A stretch of 64,000 nt of DNA from an uncultured Candidatus Thioglobus sp. (GTDB lineage: Bacteria; Pseudomonadota; Gammaproteobacteria; PS1; Pseudothioglobaceae). Position 1 is the first letter of the stretch. Each line of letters begins with the position of its first letter. The stretch is from assembly GCA_905618925.1 (NCBI GenBank), contig CAJQTG010000012.1, positions 1-64,000 on the forward strand, in the 5' to 3' direction. Position numbers and translations under genes: made by a program. The notes below the pieces were generated by a model that did no database searches, was not told the DNA's origin, and worked only from the letters and a program-made list of their open reading frames with translations. Below are positions 20,732 to 31,225 of this stretch, piece after piece.

Positions 20732-21440
20732 TTGCTTGTAAGATGCTATTTAAAAGTTCATTAGGCTCTTGGTAACCAGGAACATTTGACCCATTTTCAA
20801 GGAAGATTGATGGCGTTCCATTGACTCCTAATTGCCTAGAGATTGCAAGTTGCTCTTCAACAGGGTTTATGCAATCAGGGCTATTAGGCAAATAACGATT
20901 AGTTTTGTAGTTATGCATTGCAATAGCTGTGTCTTCTGCACACCATATTTTTTCCATAGCACTTTGTGCATTAGGATGAAGCTGTTTAATCGGGGCAGCC
21001 AAGTATTTAACTGTAATACCTAGAGAATTCATACCTTGCATATTTGAGTGAAGCTTTGCACAATAAGGACAGTCTACATCGGTGAAAACATGGACAATGT
21101 ATCGCTCATTTTCAGCTTTAAATACTATTTTATTATTTTCATCAATACTATTTAATATGTTTTTTCTTTCTGAGTTTATTCTTTTTGTAGAAAGATTGGT
21201 CATTAATTCTATGTCAGTTATTGCACCTTGAATAACATAACGTCCATCAAGTGAGATGTACAAAACATCAATCTGTGGATTGGTAAGTACTACTTCATAA
21301 AAACCATCCAATTCTGAGTTCTTTATATTCTCAGTCATGATAGTTGGAAAGAATGGCTTTAGTTGATTAAAAACCATATCAATATTTGCAGTTACGGAGT
21401 TAGTAATTATGATTAAAGAGAATAGAAGAAGCTTTTTCAT
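20721..21440 (-). CDS. dsbC: Thiol:disulfide interchange protein DsbC-like
   Basis: Signal peptide, VFTDVDCPYCAKLH active site, GVNGTPSIFLENG; RsmB neighbour. Confidence 0.9.
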   Translation of the reverse strand: MKKLLLFSLIIITNSVTANIDMVFNQLKPFFPTIMTENIKNSELDGFYEVVLTNPQIDVLYISLDGRYVIQGAITDIELMTNLSTKRINSERKNILNSIDENNKIVFKAENERYIVHVFTDVDCPYCAKLHSNMQGMNSLGITVKYLAAPIKQLHPNAQSAMEKIWCAEDTAIAMHNYKTNRYLPNSPDCINPVEEQLAISRQLGVNGTPSIFLENGSNVPGYQEPNELLNSILQAIAQ

Positions 21441-21518
21441 ATTAAAAATTCAAGATTAAAGAAGTAAATTTTACAGTTTTTTGGTAGAATACCGAGATTA
21501 TAATTTTTGGAAAAAGTC

Positions 21519-22946
21519 ATGGAATTTTTTGTAACTCATCAAGCGGCAGATCATTACAGTGGTGATTGCTCAGTCGCTTTTGTTTATAAAGACACAACTA
21601 ATGAAAATAGAATTCTTCAAGGTCTTCTTGAGCTTCATCGTTTTGAAGCAAGTTTGGGTGAAACCTTAATGCTTGGTAAGGTCGAAGGCTATAAATCAAA
21701 AAGGGTATTAGCAATTGGCTTAGGAGAGTTTCCATTAACTCAAAAAAATTATGTTAAGGTGCTTAAGTCACTTTCTTCAGCTATGGTTGATACGAAAGTG
21801 AAGAATGTTGTAATACCAAGTCTTGAAGTAGAGGGCTATGATGACTCTTGGTTACAAATTACAACGGCTCGAGTATTAAAAAATGAAAGTTATCAGATAA
21901 AAAAAATTGGCTTAGAAGTTGAAAAGAAAGCCACCGTTCTTGAGGCAGTGAATCTCCATTCTGAAAATAATGGTGTTACAGAAATTAGTAAAGGAGTTGC
22001 AATTGCAAATGGAATGGCTTTAGCAAGAGAGCTAGGTGACTTGCCTCCCAATATATGCACGCCAACTTATATTGCTGAAAGAGCTCAATTATTAGCATCA
22101 ACCCATAATCTTAAATGTGAAGTTTTAGAAGAATCAGATATGGAGGCATTGGGGATGAACTCATTGCTTTCAGTTTCTCTAGGATCATCCCAACCTGCAA
22201 AACTAATTAGTTTAAGTTACTCTAATGGTGGAAAAGAAAATCCAATTGTATTAGTGGGTAAAGGGGTAACTTTTGATAGTGGAGGAATTTCGCTAAAGCC
22301 AGGATCTGGTATGGATGAAATGAAGTACGATATGTGCGGCGCTGCGTCAGTTCTTGGAACCATGAGTGCAGTAGCAGAAATGAGCCTTAAAGTGAACTTA
22401 ACTGTTGTAGTTCCTACTGTTGAGAATATGCCTGCTCACAATGCTTCTAGACCAGGTGATGTGGTCAAAAGTATGTCTGGCCAAACTATAGAGATTCTAA
22501 ATACAGATGCCGAGGGCCGATTAATTCTTTGTGATGCGCTAACTTACTGTGAAAAATTTAACCCGAAAGTTGTGATTGATGTTGCGACTCTTACTGGCGC
22601 AGTAATTGTTGCATTAGGTAAACACCATTCTGGTGTTATGTCGAATGATCAAAATTTAGCTGATAGTCTTAAAAATTCAGGTATTTCATCAATGGACACA
22701 GTTTGGCAGCTTCCTCTTGATGATGAGTATGACGAGTTGCTTAAGTCTAATTTTGCAGATATGGCAAATATTGGTGGAAGAGAAGCGGGCACTGTAACTG
22801 CTGCATGTTTTCTAGCGCGTTACACTAAGAATTACTCATGGGCGCATATTGATATTGCAGGAACTGCATGGCTTGGAGGCTCAAAAAAAGGCGCAACGGG
22901 AAGGCCAGTTCCTTTATTGACTCAGTATGTTATGGACCAAGTTTAG
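21519..22946 (+). CDS. pepA: Leucyl aminopeptidase (cytosol aminopeptidase)
   Basis: VGKGVTFDSGGISLKPG, NTDAEGRLIL; ATG at 21519 (track start 21507 is TTG). Confidence 0.96.
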   Translation: MEFFVTHQAADHYSGDCSVAFVYKDTTNENRILQGLLELHRFEASLGETLMLGKVEGYKSKRVLAIGLGEFPLTQKNYVKVLKSLSSAMVDTKVKNVVIPSLEVEGYDDSWLQITTARVLKNESYQIKKIGLEVEKKATVLEAVNLHSENNGVTEISKGVAIANGMALARELGDLPPNICTPTYIAERAQLLASTHNLKCEVLEESDMEALGMNSLLSVSLGSSQPAKLISLSYSNGGKENPIVLVGKGVTFDSGGISLKPGSGMDEMKYDMCGAASVLGTMSAVAEMSLKVNLTVVVPTVENMPAHNASRPGDVVKSMSGQTIEILNTDAEGRLILCDALTYCEKFNPKVVIDVATLTGAVIVALGKHHSGVMSNDQNLADSLKNSGISSMDTVWQLPLDDEYDELLKSNFADMANIGGREAGTVTAACFLARYTKNYSWAHIDIAGTAWLGGSKKGATGRPVPLLTQYVMDQV

Positions 22947-22955
22947 GGGTGAGTT

Positions 22956-23267
22956 ATGTCAACATTTAAAAACGTAGAAATTACTAAAGAGGCTAATATT
23001 TATTTTAATGGTAAGGTTACAAGTAGAAAAGTTATGTTTAGTGATGGAATCGTTAAAACTCTTGGAATCATGATGCCAGGTTCATTTGAGTTTGGCACTG
23101 AGCAGCATGAACTAATGGAAATTACGGCTGGTGAAATGGATGTATTATTACCTGGAAAAACTGAATGGCAAAAGATTCATGGTGGGGAATCGTTTGAGGT
23201 TCCTGCAAACAGCTCTTTTAAGTTGGAAGTAAAATCTGTAGTAGATTACTGCTGCTCTTACTCATAA
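22956..23267 (+). CDS. ppnP: Pyrimidine/purine nucleoside phosphorylase (YaiE/DUF1255 family)
   Basis: Small cupin; KVTSRKVMFSDGIVKTLGIMMPGSFEFGT, EFGTEQHELMEI, DYCCSY. Confidence 0.9.
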   Translation: MSTFKNVEITKEANIYFNGKVTSRKVMFSDGIVKTLGIMMPGSFEFGTEQHELMEITAGEMDVLLPGKTEWQKIHGGESFEVPANSSFKLEVKSVVDYCCSYS

Positions 23268-23396
23268 ACAAGCCTATTATTGCTTCGTTATTGATAGAGC
23301 TTTATAAAGTTGATTCGTATTCTCTCAATTAATGTAGTCAAAAGATTTATTTTTCTTTCGCTATAATTTATTCTAACAAAAAGACAAAATCACGAT

Positions 23397-24230
23397 ATGA
23401 ATTCAGTTATATTGATTAATGGTGAAGAGCAGGACAAGATTTCTATTTTTAGCCGTAATATGCAGTATGGCGACGGCTTATTTGAAACTTGTGTTGCCAT
23501 GGATAATAAAATTTTATTTTGGCCACGTCATTTCTCTCGCCTAGAAATAGGCTGCGAAAAACTCAACATTAATAAGATAGATGAGGGCGTGTGGCTGAGC
23601 GATATAAAGAAGGCATTTGCGTTATCTCTTAAGAAAAACTGCATTGTTAAGTTAATCTTATCACGCGGTAATTCTCTTAGAGGTTATGGGTATAAAGATG
23701 ACATTAAGCCTGTAAGGATTGTTATTATTTCTGAAATGCATCAATCTTTAATTAATAAAGAATTTTCACTTGAATATTCAAAAAGTGGTTATCATTCAAA
23801 TCCACAATTAGCTGGCATAAAGCATTGCAATAGGCTTGAACAGATTTTAGCAAGGTCAAATTTGTTATGTAATGAGGCAATTATGCTGGATGAAAAAGAA
23901 AATATCATATCGGTAACTCAAGGTAATATCTACTTTATATTTGGAAATAAGTTATTAACACCTAAATTAGATAGGTGTGGGGTTGTGGGTAGCAGAAGAT
24001 CTCTTATTCTTGAGCTAGCAAGGTCACTCAAAATGGACGCTTTAGAAAGCAATATTTCTATTAATCAAGCTCAACAGGCAGATGAGGTGTTTATTTCAAA
24101 TACCGTTATAGGTATCCAGCCTATTCATGCAATCGAGAGTCATAAGCTTGGTAAAAACCCACTAACAGAAAAAATTCGAAAAGCATTTTTATCTAAAACA
24201 AAAGAAATTAGTTCGTGGACATGTCTATAA
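23397..24230 (+). CDS. pabC: Aminodeoxychorismate lyase
   Basis: Class IV aminotransferase fold (RNMQYGDGLFET, GIKHCNRLEQILAR, TPKLDRCGVVGS), 5' of mltG. Confidence 0.88.
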   Translation: MNSVILINGEEQDKISIFSRNMQYGDGLFETCVAMDNKILFWPRHFSRLEIGCEKLNINKIDEGVWLSDIKKAFALSLKKNCIVKLILSRGNSLRGYGYKDDIKPVRIVIISEMHQSLINKEFSLEYSKSGYHSNPQLAGIKHCNRLEQILARSNLLCNEAIMLDEKENIISVTQGNIYFIFGNKLLTPKLDRCGVVGSRRSLILELARSLKMDALESNISINQAQQADEVFISNTVIGIQPIHAIESHKLGKNPLTEKIRKAFLSKTKEISSWTCL

Positions 24231-25204
24231 GTGATAAGAATAAAAAATTTTCAAAATTAGCAGCTTTACTCGTCCTGCTATTATTTGTAATCTGGTCGCT
24301 ATCTTCGAAAGATATGATGGTTACTGAAAGCCAAGTATTTGAGATTAAAAAAGGATCTTCAATGGGCTCAGTTGCTAAAGAATTGAGTGATAAGGGGCTT
24401 ATAAAGTCTGAGTTATTTTTTACATCATTCAGTAAGTTTCTTAATGCTAATAAAAAATTAAAGTCAGGTTATTATGAGATATTACCAGGCACAAGTATAT
24501 GGGCTTTTATAGATAAAATTTCAACAGGATCTGTTCTTTCGACTAAGGTGACCTTGATCGAAGGCAAGACTATTAAATTTTATTTTAATCAATTAACTAA
24601 TGATTCTTCTATCAGGCCTAGTGGCTCGATTAAAGAGGTAATGACATCAATTGGTATCAATGAGCCTTATGATGGATGGTTTTTTCCTGAAACATATAGC
24701 TTTAACTATGGAGAGAGTCTCGAAAATGTATTGAAAAGGGCTCATCTAGAATTGAAGAAAAATTTAATGGTATTGTGGAATCAAAGAGATAAAGGCTTAC
24801 CACTTAAGTCTCCTTATGAAGCTATTATCCTGGCATCTCTAATAGAAAATGAAACGGCATTAGACGATGAAAAATCGTTAATTGCAGGTGTATTTATACG
24901 AAGACTTAATGAAGGTATGCGGTTGCAAACTGACCCAACTGTTATTTATGCTTTGGGAGATGCTTATTCCCCTCCACTTAAGAAGAGTGATTTAATGATA
25001 AACAGTTTATATAATACTTACCGAAATAAAGGACTCCCACCAGGAGCAATTTCTTCTGTGGGCTATCAATCTTTGTATGCTGCCCTTCATCCTTCTGGTA
25101 ATACTGACTTATATTTTGTTTCAAAAAAAGATGGTAGTCATGCTTTTGCACCAACCTATGAGAAACATAAAGAAAATATCAAGAAATATTTAAATAATAA
25201 CTAG
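24215..25204 (+). CDS. mltG: Endolytic murein transglycosylase MltG
   Basis: YceG motifs: GWFFPETYSF, ASLIENETA, QTDPTVIYALG, YNTYRNKGLPPGAISSVG. Confidence 0.95.
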   Translation: MDMSISDKNKKFSKLAALLVLLLFVIWSLSSKDMMVTESQVFEIKKGSSMGSVAKELSDKGLIKSELFFTSFSKFLNANKKLKSGYYEILPGTSIWAFIDKISTGSVLSTKVTLIEGKTIKFYFNQLTNDSSIRPSGSIKEVMTSIGINEPYDGWFFPETYSFNYGESLENVLKRAHLELKKNLMVLWNQRDKGLPLKSPYEAIILASLIENETALDDEKSLIAGVFIRRLNEGMRLQTDPTVIYALGDAYSPPLKKSDLMINSLYNTYRNKGLPPGAISSVGYQSLYAALHPSGNTDLYFVSKKDGSHAFAPTYEKHKENIKKYLNNN

Positions 25205-25211
25205 TCTAAAA

Positions 25212-25838
25212 TTGAAAGCTATGAATAAAGGAAAATTTATTACAATTGATGGTGTTGAAGGTGCTGGTAAAAGTACTCAAATTGATCTTATTTGTAGCTA
25301 TTTGCAGAGAAAAGGGGTAGAAGTTGTAAGAACTCGTGAGCCAGGAGGTACTGATCTAGGTGAAAAAATTCGTTCACTATTGCTCGATGTTGATAATAAA
25401 GAAATGCATAGTGATACAGAGTTATTACTAATGTTTAGCTCTCGTAATGAGTTAATACAAAATAAAATTATCCCTGCTTTAAATAAGGGCTCTTGGGTTA
25501 TTAGTGATCGATTCACTGATGCTTCATTTGCTTATCAAGGCGGAGGTAGGATGCTTGATTTAGATCGTATTTCTAAGCTTGAGAGCTGGGTATTAGGTGA
25601 GTTCCAACCTGACTTAACATTGTTACTTGATGTGAGTGTTGATATTGGCATGACAAGAATTGAAGCCCGAGCAGCCAAAGACAGAATTGAGTTGGAGGAA
25701 AGGGCTTTTTTTGAGCGGGTGCGCTCAGTTTTTATCGATAGATCTAAATCCTACCCAGAGAGAATAAAGTTAATTGATGCAAGTGGCTCAATTAGTGAAA
25801 TCCATAATAAGATTAAATTATTTTTAGACACATTATGA
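25212..25838 (+). CDS. tmk: Thymidylate kinase
   Basis: FITIDGVEGAGKSTQI, TREPGGTDLGEKIRSLLL, DRFTDASFAYQGGGR. Confidence 0.97.
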   Translation: MKAMNKGKFITIDGVEGAGKSTQIDLICSYLQRKGVEVVRTREPGGTDLGEKIRSLLLDVDNKEMHSDTELLLMFSSRNELIQNKIIPALNKGSWVISDRFTDASFAYQGGGRMLDLDRISKLESWVLGEFQPDLTLLLDVSVDIGMTRIEARAAKDRIELEERAFFERVRSVFIDRSKSYPERIKLIDASGSISEIHNKIKLFLDTL

Positions 25839-26875
25839 ATTTACCTTGGCATCAAAGCGCCCATAAAAAGATAAATCAAATGATTGATCAAAATCATTTG
25901 CCACATGCGCTACTTATTACTGGAGTTCAAAAGATTGGAAAATTTGAATTCGCTCAAACCTTAATCCAAAAACTCCTTTGTAAAGAGTCATCATGTGGGA
26001 AATGTGGAGCCTGCTTATCTTTAACGAAAGATGAGCCAAATGCTAATTTAGAGTATAGTGTATTAATACGTCGATCGCATTATCCAAATTTAATTTACTG
26101 CCGAGCTGAGCTAAATGACTCAGGCTCTATGTCTAAGGATATTCGCGTAGACCAGATTCGTGCTTTTTGTGAATCACTTGGCAAAACAGCTGACTCACTC
26201 CAAATTGGCATTATTTTTTATGCTGATCAAATGAATGTAAACGCAGCAAATGGTCTTTTAAAAACCCTAGAAGAGCCAAGAAAAAATACTCTTATTATTT
26301 TATTAGCTCACAATGCTTGCTCCCTTCCACAAACTGTTTTATCTAGATGCCAGACTATCCATATCAATCCCACATATGAACAAGAAAGTGCAGATTGGCT
26401 CTCAAAAAATATCGACAAAGATTCAAGGGATGATTTTGATGCTTTGCAGCTACTAGAAAGCTCCCATGGAATACCTTATAAGGCCCTAGAGGATTTAAAG
26501 GGAGACTACTTTTTTCAGTATCAAAACTGGCAGAATTTACTATTAGAGATTGCAACAAGCCCTACTAAGATATACGATACAGAAATATTTAATGGTAATG
26601 AAATAGAGGTTTTGAAATGCTTACAACAGCTACTAAATGAAGGAATAAAAATAAAAATCTTAAACCATGAAGGGGCTAATTTAGAGCTAAATAAGGTTGT
26701 TGAGAGAACATCTAGTAATTATTTATTCAATCTACAAGATGATATTAATTCTGCAATTTCTATGTCACAAACTACTGTCAATATGAAGTTATTATTGGAT
26801 AATGTATTAATTGTCTGGTCACATATTTCCCATTTAAAAAAATACCCAGCTATTACTAATATTCAGGAGTACTAA
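25835..26875 (+). CDS. holB: DNA polymerase III subunit delta'
   Basis: PHALLITG, Zn motif [29 protein letters not shown]. Confidence 0.92.
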   Translation: MNLPWHQSAHKKINQMIDQNHLPHALLITGVQKIGKFEFAQTLIQKLLCKESSCGKCGACLSLTKDEPNANLEYSVLIRRSHYPNLIYCRAELNDSGSMSKDIRVDQIRAFCESLGKTADSLQIGIIFYADQMNVNAANGLLKTLEEPRKNTLIILLAHNACSLPQTVLSRCQTIHINPTYEQESADWLSKNIDKDSRDDFDALQLLESSHGIPYKALEDLKGDYFFQYQNWQNLLLEIATSPTKIYDTEIFNGNEIEVLKCLQQLLNEGIKIKILNHEGANLELNKVVERTSSNYLFNLQDDINSAISMSQTTVNMKLLLDNVLIVWSHISHLKKYPAITNIQEY

Positions 26876-28158
26876 TGAATCGTTCGTCAACATTATTTAA
26901 AGAGGCTCAAAACTATATACCTGGAGGCGTTAATTCACCTGTTCGTGCATTTAATGGTGTCGGCGGTACCCCAATTTTTTTCGAGCGTGGAGAAGGCGCT
27001 TATCTTTATGATGTAGATGGCAATTCTTATATTGATTATGTAGGGTCTTGGGGCCCAATGATTTTAGGGCATGCTAATCCTATTATTATAGATTCAGTTA
27101 AAGCTATATTAGAAAAAGGGTTAGGTTTTGGGGCCCCTACTGAAATTGAGACATCTCTTGCAAAGAAAGTTTGTCAGCTTGTTCCTTCAATTGATTTAGT
27201 TCGAATGGTGAGTTCAGGTACTGAGGCAACTATGAGTGCAATTCGCCTAGCTAGAGGGTACACAGGGCGAGATAAAATTTTAAAATTTGAGGGTTGTTAT
27301 CATGGCCATTCTGACTCTTTATTGGTAAAAGCAGGTTCAGGTGCACTAACTTTAGGTGTTCCAACTTCACCTGGAGTGCCTAAAGACTTAGCAAAACATA
27401 CTCTGACACTTGAATATAATAATTTAGAGGTTGTGGAGGCATTATTTTCTGAAATTGGCGAAGAGATTGGATGCATTATTGTTGAGCCAGTTGCAGGAAA
27501 TATGAATTGTATTCCTCCAAAAGAGGGATTTTTACAGGGCCTACGTAAGATTTGCGATGAATATGGCGCTGTACTTATTTTTGATGAGGTTATGACAGGC
27601 TTCCGGGTAGCTTTAGGTGGTGCTCAAGAGTTTTATAATGTTAAGCCTGATCTTACTGCCTTAGGAAAGGTGATTGGAGGCGGTCTTCCTTGTGCTGCGT
27701 TTGGAGGAAAGAGAGAGATTATGAATCAAATTGCCCCTCTTGGTCCTATTTATCAAGCTGGAACACTCTCTGGAAATCCTCTTTCAATGGCTTCTGGACT
27801 TGCCATGTTGAGCGCCCTAGAATCTGATAAATCTTTTTATGAAAACCTTGGCAAGCGCTCTCAGTATTTAGTTGATGGGATAGTTTCTGAAGCTAAAGCA
27901 CAAAATATTCCGATGACAAGTAATAGTGTTGGAGGGATGTTTGGTTTATTTTTCAGTTCTGAGAAAAACGTTAGTAACTTTTCCCAAGCATCAAGCTGTA
28001 ATATAGAGTTATTTAAGAAATTTTATAATGCGATGCTTAAGCAAGGGATCTATCTAGCACCATCTGCATATGAAGCAGGCTTTCTATCAAATGCCCACAA
28101 AGATGATGACCTTGATAAAACTATCAATGCGGCTTCAACTGCGTTTTCTTTAATATGA
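26875..28158 (+). CDS. hemL: Glutamate-1-semialdehyde 2,1-aminomutase
   Basis: [53 protein letters not shown]. Confidence 0.97.
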   Translation: MNRSSTLFKEAQNYIPGGVNSPVRAFNGVGGTPIFFERGEGAYLYDVDGNSYIDYVGSWGPMILGHANPIIIDSVKAILEKGLGFGAPTEIETSLAKKVCQLVPSIDLVRMVSSGTEATMSAIRLARGYTGRDKILKFEGCYHGHSDSLLVKAGSGALTLGVPTSPGVPKDLAKHTLTLEYNNLEVVEALFSEIGEEIGCIIVEPVAGNMNCIPPKEGFLQGLRKICDEYGAVLIFDEVMTGFRVALGGAQEFYNVKPDLTALGKVIGGGLPCAAFGGKREIMNQIAPLGPIYQAGTLSGNPLSMASGLAMLSALESDKSFYENLGKRSQYLVDGIVSEAKAQNIPMTSNSVGGMFGLFFSSEKNVSNFSQASSCNIELFKKFYNAMLKQGIYLAPSAYEAGFLSNAHKDDDLDKTINAASTAFSLI

Positions 28159-28757
28159 GTTTAGTAACCGTTGGCGCTGAATTATTGGCCGCAAAACAGC
28201 GACTTCAGATATTTAAAAATAATGTAACTATTTTTGGTTCTGCTAGAATTAAGCCGACAGATCCTTTGTATAATGATGCCTATGAACTAGGAAAAAGTTT
28301 ATCTAACACTGGTTATAACGTATTTACTGGAGGTGGTCCTGGCATCATGAGTGCTGCAAATAAGGGGGCATATGAGGGGAAATCAAAAAGTATAGGTCTG
28401 AACATTGACCTCCCTCAAGAGCAATCTAGCAACCCTTATCTTGATGAAAATATTACATTTGACTACTTCTTCTCTCGAAAGGTTATGCTTGTCAAATACT
28501 CTAGTGCTTGCGTGTACTTTCCTGGAGGCTTTGGAACTGCAGATGAGTTAATGGAGGTTTTGACTCTAATACAAACTAATAAAATGAAAAAAGTTCCAAT
28601 AATTTTGTACGATTCAAAATTTTGGGAGTCATTACTCCTATGGGTTGAGCAGTCAGTCGAAAAATCCTATGTGAGCAGAGAAAATTTTGAACTAATAAGG
28701 GTAGTTGACTCTGTAGAGGAAATAGTAAATATTGTGGAAACAGAAGTATGTCTTTAG
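28155..28757 (+). CDS. LOG family protein (TIGR00730-like)
   Basis: [34 protein letters not shown]. Confidence 0.92.
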   Translation: MSLVTVGAELLAAKQRLQIFKNNVTIFGSARIKPTDPLYNDAYELGKSLSNTGYNVFTGGGPGIMSAANKGAYEGKSKSIGLNIDLPQEQSSNPYLDENITFDYFFSRKVMLVKYSSACVYFPGGFGTADELMEVLTLIQTNKMKKVPIILYDSKFWESLLLWVEQSVEKSYVSRENFELIRVVDSVEEIVNIVETEVCL

Positions 28758-29404
28758 CAATTTTCGATCTTGATAACACTCTCATAGGTGGCGATAGTGA
28801 TTACCTTTGGGGGGAGTTTTTATGCGATGAGGGATTAATTTCTGATCGACATGCGTTCGAAAAAATGAACGAATACTTTTATCGGCAATATGAGCTAGGA
28901 TTGCTGGATATTTATGCATGGGCAGAGTTTAGTTTTAAGATTCTTACGCAATATTCTATTAAAGAGCTTGAAGTGCTTAGACATAATTTTATGGTACAAA
29001 AAATTGAACCAATTCTTTTGGATAAAGCTCAAGATTGCATTAATAGCCATAAAGAAAATGGAGATACAGTTCTTGTAATAACTGCATCAAATACCTTTGT
29101 TACTTCGCCTATTGTACAAAGATATGGCATAGAGAATTTACTGGCAACCAAGCCTGAAATAAAGTCTGGACGTTACACCGGAAAAGTTTCTGGAATTCCT
29201 TGCTTTCAGTCTGGGAAAATAGATAATTTAATGCCATGGATGGCTAAAAATAGTGAAACACTCGAAGGCTCTTCTTTTTATTCAGATTCTCATAATGATC
29301 TTCCGCTCCTAGAATTAGTTGATCATCCAGTTGTCATAAATGCAGACAAAATCTTAACTTCAGAGGCTAAGAAAAAAGGCTGGTTAAATCTAGATTGGAG
29401 ATAG
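28748..29404 (+). CDS. HAD-superfamily IB phosphatase (SerB-like)
   Basis: DLDNTLIGGDSDYLWG, VITASNTFVTSPI, YSDSHNDLPLLE. Confidence 0.9.
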   Translation: MSLAIFDLDNTLIGGDSDYLWGEFLCDEGLISDRHAFEKMNEYFYRQYELGLLDIYAWAEFSFKILTQYSIKELEVLRHNFMVQKIEPILLDKAQDCINSHKENGDTVLVITASNTFVTSPIVQRYGIENLLATKPEIKSGRYTGKVSGIPCFQSGKIDNLMPWMAKNSETLEGSSFYSDSHNDLPLLELVDHPVVINADKILTSEAKKKGWLNLDWR

Positions 29405-29405
29405 T

Positions 29406-29921
29406 CTATATAAATAAATCTTGGTTGGATTTATCTGCAACATCAAGATAAGTTGCCGCTCCAGCAAATTCTATCCCTTCAATAAAATCATCTCTTGAAA
29501 ACCCAAACATACCCATTGTCATTTCGCAGGCAATAAATTTAACACCCATTTCAACACAAATAGATCTTAGCTCTTCAATTGAAGCCATACCATTATTTTT
29601 AAAGGTTCTCAACATCATTCGAGTTGCAAATAGCTCCATCCCAGGAATATTCCAAAAAATATTAGGAATTTTTGGGCCAAAATCTATAGCTTGAAACCAC
29701 TTTGGACCAAATGGCATTTTCATCGGCATATCTGGGTTTCCTTGAGGCGATATGCGCAGATGTGATAAGTCCTTAAGTAGGAGATTTAAGCCATAAAAAG
29801 TACAAAAAACTGTTACTTCTTTACCCATCGCGATACCTGTTGAGGCTAGTATAAAAGGAGGGTATGCCCAGTCAAGAGTTCCTTTAGAGGCAATAACTGT
29901 CATTTCATTTGAGTTAGACAT
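29406..29921 (-). CDS. DsrE2-like (DsrE/DsrF/DrsH family) sulfur-relay protein
   Basis: VIASKGTLDWAYPPFILASTGIAMGKEVTVFCTFYGLNLL...FIACEMTMGMFGF; start placed at MSNSNEM (29921) rather than track start 30005, which would run into tusA. Confidence 0.88.
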   Translation of the reverse strand: MSNSNEMTVIASKGTLDWAYPPFILASTGIAMGKEVTVFCTFYGLNLLLKDLSHLRISPQGNPDMPMKMPFGPKWFQAIDFGPKIPNIFWNIPGMELFATRMMLRTFKNNGMASIEELRSICVEMGVKFIACEMTMGMFGFSRDDFIEGIEFAGAATYLDVADKSNQDLFI

Positions 29922-29937
29922 GTTTTTATTTGAGAGC

Positions 29938-30162
29938 CTAATTTTTTTGAATATTAAAGATGATTTTATTTCCATCATCTTTTTGTGATAATAATTTATG
30001 ACCAAGTTGGTTACAGAAGGCTGTGAAGTCTTTTTTTGAGCCTTGGTCGGTACAAGTTACTTCGATAACTTCTTTTTTATTCATTTTAGCTAAGGCTTGT
30101 TTGGTTTTTAAAATAGGCATTGGGCATGCATAGCCACACATATCTAAAGTTTGATCTGCCAT
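29938..30162 (-). CDS. tusA: TusA-family sulfurtransferase
   Basis: LDMCGYACPMPILKTKQAL (CPxP motif). Confidence 0.95.
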   Translation of the reverse strand: MADQTLDMCGYACPMPILKTKQALAKMNKKEVIEVTCTDQGSKKDFTAFCNQLGHKLLSQKDDGNKIIFNIQKN

Positions 30163-30209
30163 AACGTACCTTAAGAATTAAGTAAGAGTATTTTAATTGT
30201 TAATTAACT

Positions 30210-30620
30210 CTATTTTATTGTATTTTTTTTAACTAAAACACCTGCAGCCATAGATACTAAGAAAACTATAATAATTGGATCAAAGGTAGCTAATGCTGAG
30301 ATTGCAGGTCCAGGACATAGGCCAACAAACCCCCATCCAATACCAAATAGAGATGAGCCTATAATTAATTTCTTATCTATATTTTTTTTATTTGGCCAAT
30401 TAATTTTATCACCCAAAGCTGAAAATTCTTTATTTTTAAATAAGTAAAAGAATGGACCGGCAGTGATAATAGCGCCACCCATAACAAATATTAATGAGGC
30501 ATCCCAGTTGTGTGTGATACTTAAAAAACCTATGACTTTTTCAGGATTTGTCATTCCAGATACAACCAAACCAATGCCAAATATAATCCCACAAATTAAA
30601 GAAATTGCTTTATCGTTCAT
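30210..30620 (-). CDS. YeeE/YedE family transporter, second half-size protein
   Basis: MNDKAISLICGIIFGIGLVVSGMTNPEKVIGFL, GWGFVGLCPGPA; ATGA overlap with upstream gene supports start at 30620. Confidence 0.9.
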   Translation of the reverse strand: MNDKAISLICGIIFGIGLVVSGMTNPEKVIGFLSITHNWDASLIFVMGGAIITAGPFFYLFKNKEFSALGDKINWPNKKNIDKKLIIGSSLFGIGWGFVGLCPGPAISALATFDPIIIVFLVSMAAGVLVKKNTIK

Positions 30621-31048
30621 AAGTAAACCCCAAACTGCTGAAGAATAGTAACAGTAAGCATTCCAATTGCTACGAAAACGCCAGTTGCAATTATAGAGTT
30701 TATTGATAGCCTTCCAATTCCACAAATTCCATGTCCAGAAGTGCAGCCACCTCCAAGTCTTGTTCCAAAGCCAACTAAAAAACCACCTGGGATAATTAAA
30801 AGATATGAATGGGTTATGTTGAATGCTACTGGAGCACTGGACGCAATAAAATTGAAATAGATTAAAGGCCCAATCACTAAGCCCAGTAAAAAAGCAAGAT
30901 TAGAAAGTCTTTGAGAGGTATTTGTTATGGCATTTTCAAAAATTCCACTAATTCCCGCTAGCCTGCCGGTCATATAGAAATAAAAAACTACAGAAAGCCC
31001 AATGACTATGCCTCCTAAAAGAGCACTAAAAGGTGTAAAGTTGTTCAT
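30617..31048 (-). CDS. YeeE/YedE family transporter, first half-size protein
   Basis: TGRLAGISGIF, FGTRLGGGCTSGHGICGIGRLS. Confidence 0.9.
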   Translation of the reverse strand: MNNFTPFSALLGGIVIGLSVVFYFYMTGRLAGISGIFENAITNTSQRLSNLAFLLGLVIGPLIYFNFIASSAPVAFNITHSYLLIIPGGFLVGFGTRLGGGCTSGHGICGIGRLSINSIIATGVFVAIGMLTVTILQQFGVYL

Positions 31049-31104
31049 TATTATAAATTTAAAGCAAAATTTAATTTAATTACTTGAATAATAACAGACT
31101 TATC

Positions 31105-31132
31105 AACTGATTTAAAGTAAGGTAAATCAGTT
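31105..31132. promoter_or_regulatory. Perfect inverted repeat upstream of the YeeE/TusA cluster
   Basis: AACTGATTTA-AAGTAAGG-TAAATCAGTT, 10-bp perfect arms, 8-nt spacer. Confidence 0.4.
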
Positions 31133-31225
31133 AATTTTTAATCAGAATTTCAAAAAAGCCAATAATTTTAAAATTGAAGCTTCACTTAAAGTAATTCATT
31201 CAATTACCTAAATAAGCACCAGAAG

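Noticed and set aside
30621-30725. N-terminal extension of the second YeeE ORF (MWNWKAINKLYNCNWRFRSN...)
   Set aside because: Overlaps the upstream YeeE in another frame; family homology and the ATGA junction place the start at 30620.
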